NCBI GenBank assembly: GCA_028752905.1
Contig: JAQNBH010000009.1
Location: 43,034,509-43,098,508, forward strand
Length of the DNA: 64,000 nucleotides
Source: Cladorhizidae sp. MBARI D1340-BT2
Lineage: Eukaryota > Porifera > Demospongiae > Poecilosclerida > Cladorhizidae
Direction of reading: 5' to 3'
Shown here piece by piece: positions 52,001 through 58,000 of this stretch (position 1 is its first letter; each line of letters starts with the position of its first letter). Made by a program: the position numbers and the translations under genes. The notes under the pieces are model-generated. The model was given only the letters and a program-made list of their open reading frames with translations, had not been told where the DNA came from and did not search any database.

Positions 52001-55000
52001 ATTTTTCATTTTTTTATATTCAACAATACATAATAGATTAATGAAACAAGACATGTCGTGGTCAACTTAACTTAAGCAGCTGTTCTTCTTCCCACATATC
52101 CACCATTGTTTCTAGACACTGTGTAGTCAAGCAAGAACAATTGTTGTGTGCTTAGCTTTGCTAAGTTCCAATGCTTCTGGCCCGTGTACTATTATCCTGG
52201 ATGTTATCTAGAGCACCGCAGAATAGCTTACTTTTACTGTCTAGCAGCGAGCATCAGAAGGCTTGATAATCTTCAATTCTGGCATATCAAGTACACGCTG
52301 GATCTCGTTACAGGATTCTGTTCTCTTAGGGGGAATAATGGGGAAATTCCCACAGAGCCATGAGTGTTGTATAGACATGCTTTATTCCTGGAGTGGAATG
52401 TAACAAGTGGAAGTGCATGAACAGGCCATGAGGTGTGAGGGTCTTGATGTGAGTCTGGACTCCAGTTTTCTTTCCTGAAAACGTACTTACTCCATCAAAT
52501 CTCATCCCCACAATTCTGCTCACTTGGAAGTTTTTTTCCTGTTTTAAACATCGATTAGGGCTGAGTACATACCCTGTGCATCAATTAGGGCTGAATACAT
52601 ACCCTGTGCATCAATTAGAGCTGAGTACATACCCTGTGCATCAATTAGAGATGAGTACATACCCTGTGCATCAATTAGAGTTGAGTACATACCCTGTGCA
52701 TCAATTAGAGCTGAGTACATACCCTGTGCATCAATTAGAGATGAGTACATACCCTGTGCATCAATTAGAGCTGAGTACATACCCTGTGCATCAACTAGGG
52801 CTGAGTACATACCCTGTGCATCAATTAGGGCAGAGTACATACCCTGTGCATCAATTAGAGCTGAGTACATACCCTGTGCATCAATTAGGGTTGAGTAGGG
52901 TTGAGTACATACCCTGTGCATCAATTAGAGTTGAGTACATACCCTGTGCATCAATTAGGGTTGAGTAGGGTTGAGTACATACCCTGTGCATCAATTAGAG
53001 TTGAGTACATACCCTGTGCATCAATTAGGGTTGTGCTTCAGCTCTCTGCAAGTGGAAATGCTTCTGGAACACTAGCTTCTGCCTAGTGACGGTAAAGGGT
53101 CAGCAGCTCTTCCACACTTGAGATATCTGTACACTCATCTGCCATGATACTGTAATAGGACACTTTATGAAGATGCTGCAGCATGAACTCCTCAATGCAC
53201 GTGCCTAGAGCCTCTACAAACTCAACTACAGTTATATGAGACGTATATACAACATTCCTCCGCATTCTCCATGCTTACCTCCACAAGACACTACCAGTTT
53301 GTCGAACTTAGCAGAGTTTCATTTAGAAAATTGTCCAAGGGGGGGGGGCAACTGGAGCAATCTGGATATTAAGGGGGGGCATGATGGTTAAAGATGTGAC
53401 AAAGTTTCTAATGAATTTTAATAATACAATTTCCAGGGGGGGGGGGGCAAAAAGGTTCCAAGGGGGGGCAGCCCCCCCCTAAATGAAACCCTGCTTAGTA
53501 GTATATGCTATGTAGTTATGAGAAGGTGTGTGCAGAGAATGAGAGCCTCCATATGCTCTCTGTTCTTCACCTTTCTTGCCCCTCTACTTTTTGGAGCTGC
53601 TGAATGACTGCTCCTCCCTCTCTCAGAGCTCCCTCTGCTGCCAAAGCTGCTTGACTAGCCTGGCATGGCATGGGGAGCACTTTTTTTCGTGGACTTTCAT
53701 TTTCTCAATAACTTTCTTTCAACTGGAAAATGGTTTGGTAATCACACGCCTCCTGCTTGCTGAAGTGACTTCCCAGATTTTCTGAAGCCATTGCAAAATG
53801 CATCGTCACAATCCTCGTCCAAATAAAGTCTTTACACCACTTCTTGGAGTATTTCCTGCGGCATGTCTATGTCTCACTTGTTTCTCTCTAGCTTGATCAA
53901 GGGTGTCCGATGGTATTTTTAACTTTTTTAACTTGTGGTTACAACTTTAGAGCTACGTAGATTCTGCAAACTTCATGGTATGGACTTGATATATAGCTCA
54001 AAAGATAGGTCTCTCTGTGTACTCTCTTTTGATACTAAAATATGTTTCATAGGTATAACTATAGGCAAGTTACTAGACCCTAAAGTGGAGGGACCTCAAA
54101 AACCTGCACCCCACAATCGCCGTCCAAAATAACTCCAGATTGCTAAGTGCAAAAATATTGAAAATGGTACGAGTGGCTAGAGGAAGCCCTAGCGCATGCA
54201 ATGACCTTTTTCATTAGGCGTTAAAAATTTATTACCTGGTCAAGCATGTGGGTTGAAAATCAACGCCCTCAATTTGACGAGGTTCTAAATCCAAATTCTC
54301 GACCCCCAACACATCACTACTGCTACTACTACTACTACTACTGCTACTACTATTACTACTGCTACTACTACTACTACTACTACTACTGTGAGCTGATGAG
54401 GCTGCAGGTGCTGTACTAGTGGCACTGTCACTGGCTGACTATATAAAGGACTCACAAGTTTAGCTATTGGTGTTTGTTCTCAAAGACGAATGATCTTCGT
54501 TCTTGTTTCTCCCCCGGACTCCCCTAGCTTGTTGGTACATATGCAAGCACACCAACGTAGCCAAGTTCTTGCAATACTCGACTTTCCCCCCCCCTTCATT
54601 ATTTTTCTAAATGAAAGACTGATACTGTGTGTGTTCAGTGCATGTGTGGATGTTTGTATAATAATTATGCAGTTTGGATGTAAATGTCTTGTACATGTAT
54701 GTGCAACACATGTGTTGTGTGAGCACCTCAGAGCATGTACGTCTATGCAGGATGTGTTTTGTCAGCACCTAGGTGCATGTACGCCTATGAAGGATGTGTT
54801 GTGTCAGCACCTAGGTGCATGTATGCCTATGAAGGATGTGTTGTGTCAGCACCTAGGTGCATGTACGCCTATGAAGGATGTGTTGTGTTAGCACCTAGGT
54901 GCATGTATGCCTATGAAGGATGTGTTTGTGTCAGCACCTAGGTGCATGTACGCCTATGAAGGATGTGTTGCATCAGCACCTAGGTGCATGTATGCCTATG

Positions 55001-58000
55001 AAGGATGTGTTGTGTCAGCACCTAGGTGCATGTACGCCTATGAAAGATGTGTTGCATCAGCACCTAGGTGCATGTACGCCTATGAAAGATGTGTTGCATC
55101 AGCACCTAGGTGCATGTATGCCTATGAAGGATGTGTTGTGTCAGCACCTAGGAGCATGTATGCTTATGAAGGATGTGTTATGTCAGCACCTAGGTGCATG
55201 TACGTCTATGAAGGATGTGTTGTGTCAGCACCTAGGTGCATGTATGCCTATGAAGGATGTGTTGTGTCAGCACCTAGGAGCATGTACTCCTATGAAGGAT
55301 GTGTTGTGTCAGCACCTAGGTTCATGTATGCCTATGAAGGATGTGTTGTGTCAGCACCTAGGAGCATGTACACCTATGAAGGATGTGTTGTGTCAGCACC
55401 TAGGAGCATGTACACCTATGAAGGATGTGTTGTGTCAGCACCTAGGAGCATGTATGCCTATGAAGGATGTGTTGTGTCAGCACCTAGGAGCATGTACGCC
55501 TATGAAGGATGTGTTGTGTCAGCACCTAGGTGCATGTATGCCTATGAAGGATGTGTTGTCAGCACCTAGGTGCATGTATGCCTATGAAGGATGTGTTGTG
55601 TCAGCACCTAGGAGCATGTATGCCTATGAAGGATGTGTTGTGTCAGCACCTAGGTGCATGTATGCCTATGAAGGATGTGTTGTGCCAGCACCTAGGAGCA
55701 TGTATGCTTATGAAGGATGTGTTGTGTCAGCACCTAGGAGCATGTACACCTATAAAGGATGTGTTGTGTCAGCATCTAGGAGCATGTATGCCTATGAAGG
55801 TGTTGTGTCAGCACCTAGGAACATGTATGCCTATGAAGGATGTGTTGTGTCAGCACCTAGGAGCATGTATGCCTATGAAGTATGTGTTGTGTCAGCACCT
55901 ACAGTAGGTGCATGTACGCCTATGAAGGATGTGTTGTGCCAGCACCTAGGAGCATGTATGCCTATGAAGGATGTGTTGTGTCAGCACCTAGGTCCATGTA
56001 TGCCTATGAAGGATGTGTTGTGTCAGCACCTCAGAGCATGTACGCCTATAAAGGAGGTGTTGTGTCAGCACCTAGGAGCATGTACGCCTATGAAGGATGT
56101 GTTGTGTTGTGTCAGCACCTAGGAGCATGTACGCCTATGAAGGATGTGTTGTGTCAGCACCTAGGAGCATGTACGCCTATAAAGGATGTGTTGTGTCAGC
56201 ACCTAGGAGCATGTACGCCTATGAAGGATGTGTTGTATCAGCACCTAGGAGCATGTACGCCTATGAAGGATGTGTTGTGTCAGCACCTAGGTGCATGTAT
56301 GCCTATGAAGGATGTGTTGTGTCAGCACCTAGGAGCATATATGCTTATGAAGGATGTGTTGTGTCAGCACCTAGGAGCATGTATGCTTATGAAGGATGTG
56401 TTGTGTCAGCACCTAGGAGCATGTATGCCTATGAAGGATGTGTTGTATCAGCACCTAGGAGCATCTACGCCTATGAAGGATGTGTTGTATCAGCACCTAG
56501 GAGCATGTACGCCTATGAAGGATGTGTTGTGTCAGCACCTAGGAGCATGTATGCTTATGAAGGATGTGTTGTATCAGCACCTAGGTGCATGTACGCCTAT
56601 GAAGGATGTGTTGTGCCAGCACCTAGGTGCATGTATGCCTATGAAGGATGTGTTGTATCAGCACCTAGGTGCATGTACGCCTATGAAGGATGTGTTGTGC
56701 CAGCACCTAGGTGCATGTATGCCTATGAAGGATGTGTTGTATCAGCACCTAGGAGCATGTATGCTTATGAAGGATGTGTTGTATCAGCACCTAGGAGCAT
56801 GTATGCTTATGAAGGATGTGTTGTGCCAGCACCTAGGTGCATGTATGCCTATGAAGGATGTGTTGTATCAGCACCTAGGAGCATGTATGCTTATGAAGGA
56901 TGTGTTGTATCAGCACCTAGGAGCATGTATGCTTATGAAGGATGTGTTGTGCCAGCACCTAGGTGCATGTATGCTTATGAAGGATGTGTTGTATCAGCAC
57001 CTAGGAGCATGTATGCCTATGAAGGATGTGTTGTGTTGTTTCAGCACCTAGGAGCATGTATGCTTATGAAGGATGTGTTGTGTCAGCACCTAGGAGCATG
57101 TATGCCTATGAAGGATGTGTTGTGTTGTTTCAGCACCTAGGAGCATGTATGCTTATGAAGGATGTGTTGTGTCAGCACCTAGGAGCATGTATGCTTATGA
57201 AGGATGTGTTGTGTCAGCACCTAGGAGCATGTACACCTATAAAGGATGTGTTGTGTTGTTTCAGCACCTAGGAGCATGTATGCTTATGAAGGATGTGTTG
57301 TATCAGCACCTAGGAGCATGTATGCTTATGAAGGCAAGGACTACTCAGGACAAAGTGAAGCTGACAAAAAGAAGTTTGATCAGATGCTAGTAGGTACTGG
57401 TGCATGATCTCCGTCTTCTCCTCTCTACTGTAATCTCTCTCCTCACACCTCCCTCATCTTTCCAACTTTCTCTCCTCCTCCCTCACCACCCAGAGGTGCT
57501 GATGGTGGCAGGAGACAGGGACGAACGAGTGCTTCGGAGTGAGCACCATGTTCCACTGCTTGCTCCGATGGATGTCTCCATGCTGCCCTCCAGGAAGAGA
57601 ACGACACTCACTCCACAACAACTTGAAGAGAGGAGGAAGAAAGTGAGTTCCTGCACAGCAGAGGCAAGAAGAATCTGGTGTCATGTTTGCATGCTTCTTA
57701 GAAATGGTAGAACTATGTACGTTACGGAGAAAGAGAAGATGTTGAGAAGGGGAATACCCAGGCCTGGCACCCTTTATACCGACCTACATGTATCACCATG
57801 GCTAAACACTGGGGGTTTATCAGACCTATCACTCTGGTTAAACACTGGGGGTTTATCAGACCTAGCACTCTGGCTAAACACTGAGGGTTTATACAGACCT
57901 AGCACTCTGGCTAAACACTGGGGGTTTATACAGACCTAGCACTCTGGCTAAACACTGGGGGTTTATACAGACCTAGCACTCTGGCTAAACACTGAGGGTT

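Noticed and set aside
54907..57140. 400-aa and similar open frames in the 42-bp array as an independent protein gene
   Set aside because: The repeat derives from CHD1L exon 17, and the three overlapping frames come from the same unit. Translation, if any, would be as part of CHD1L.
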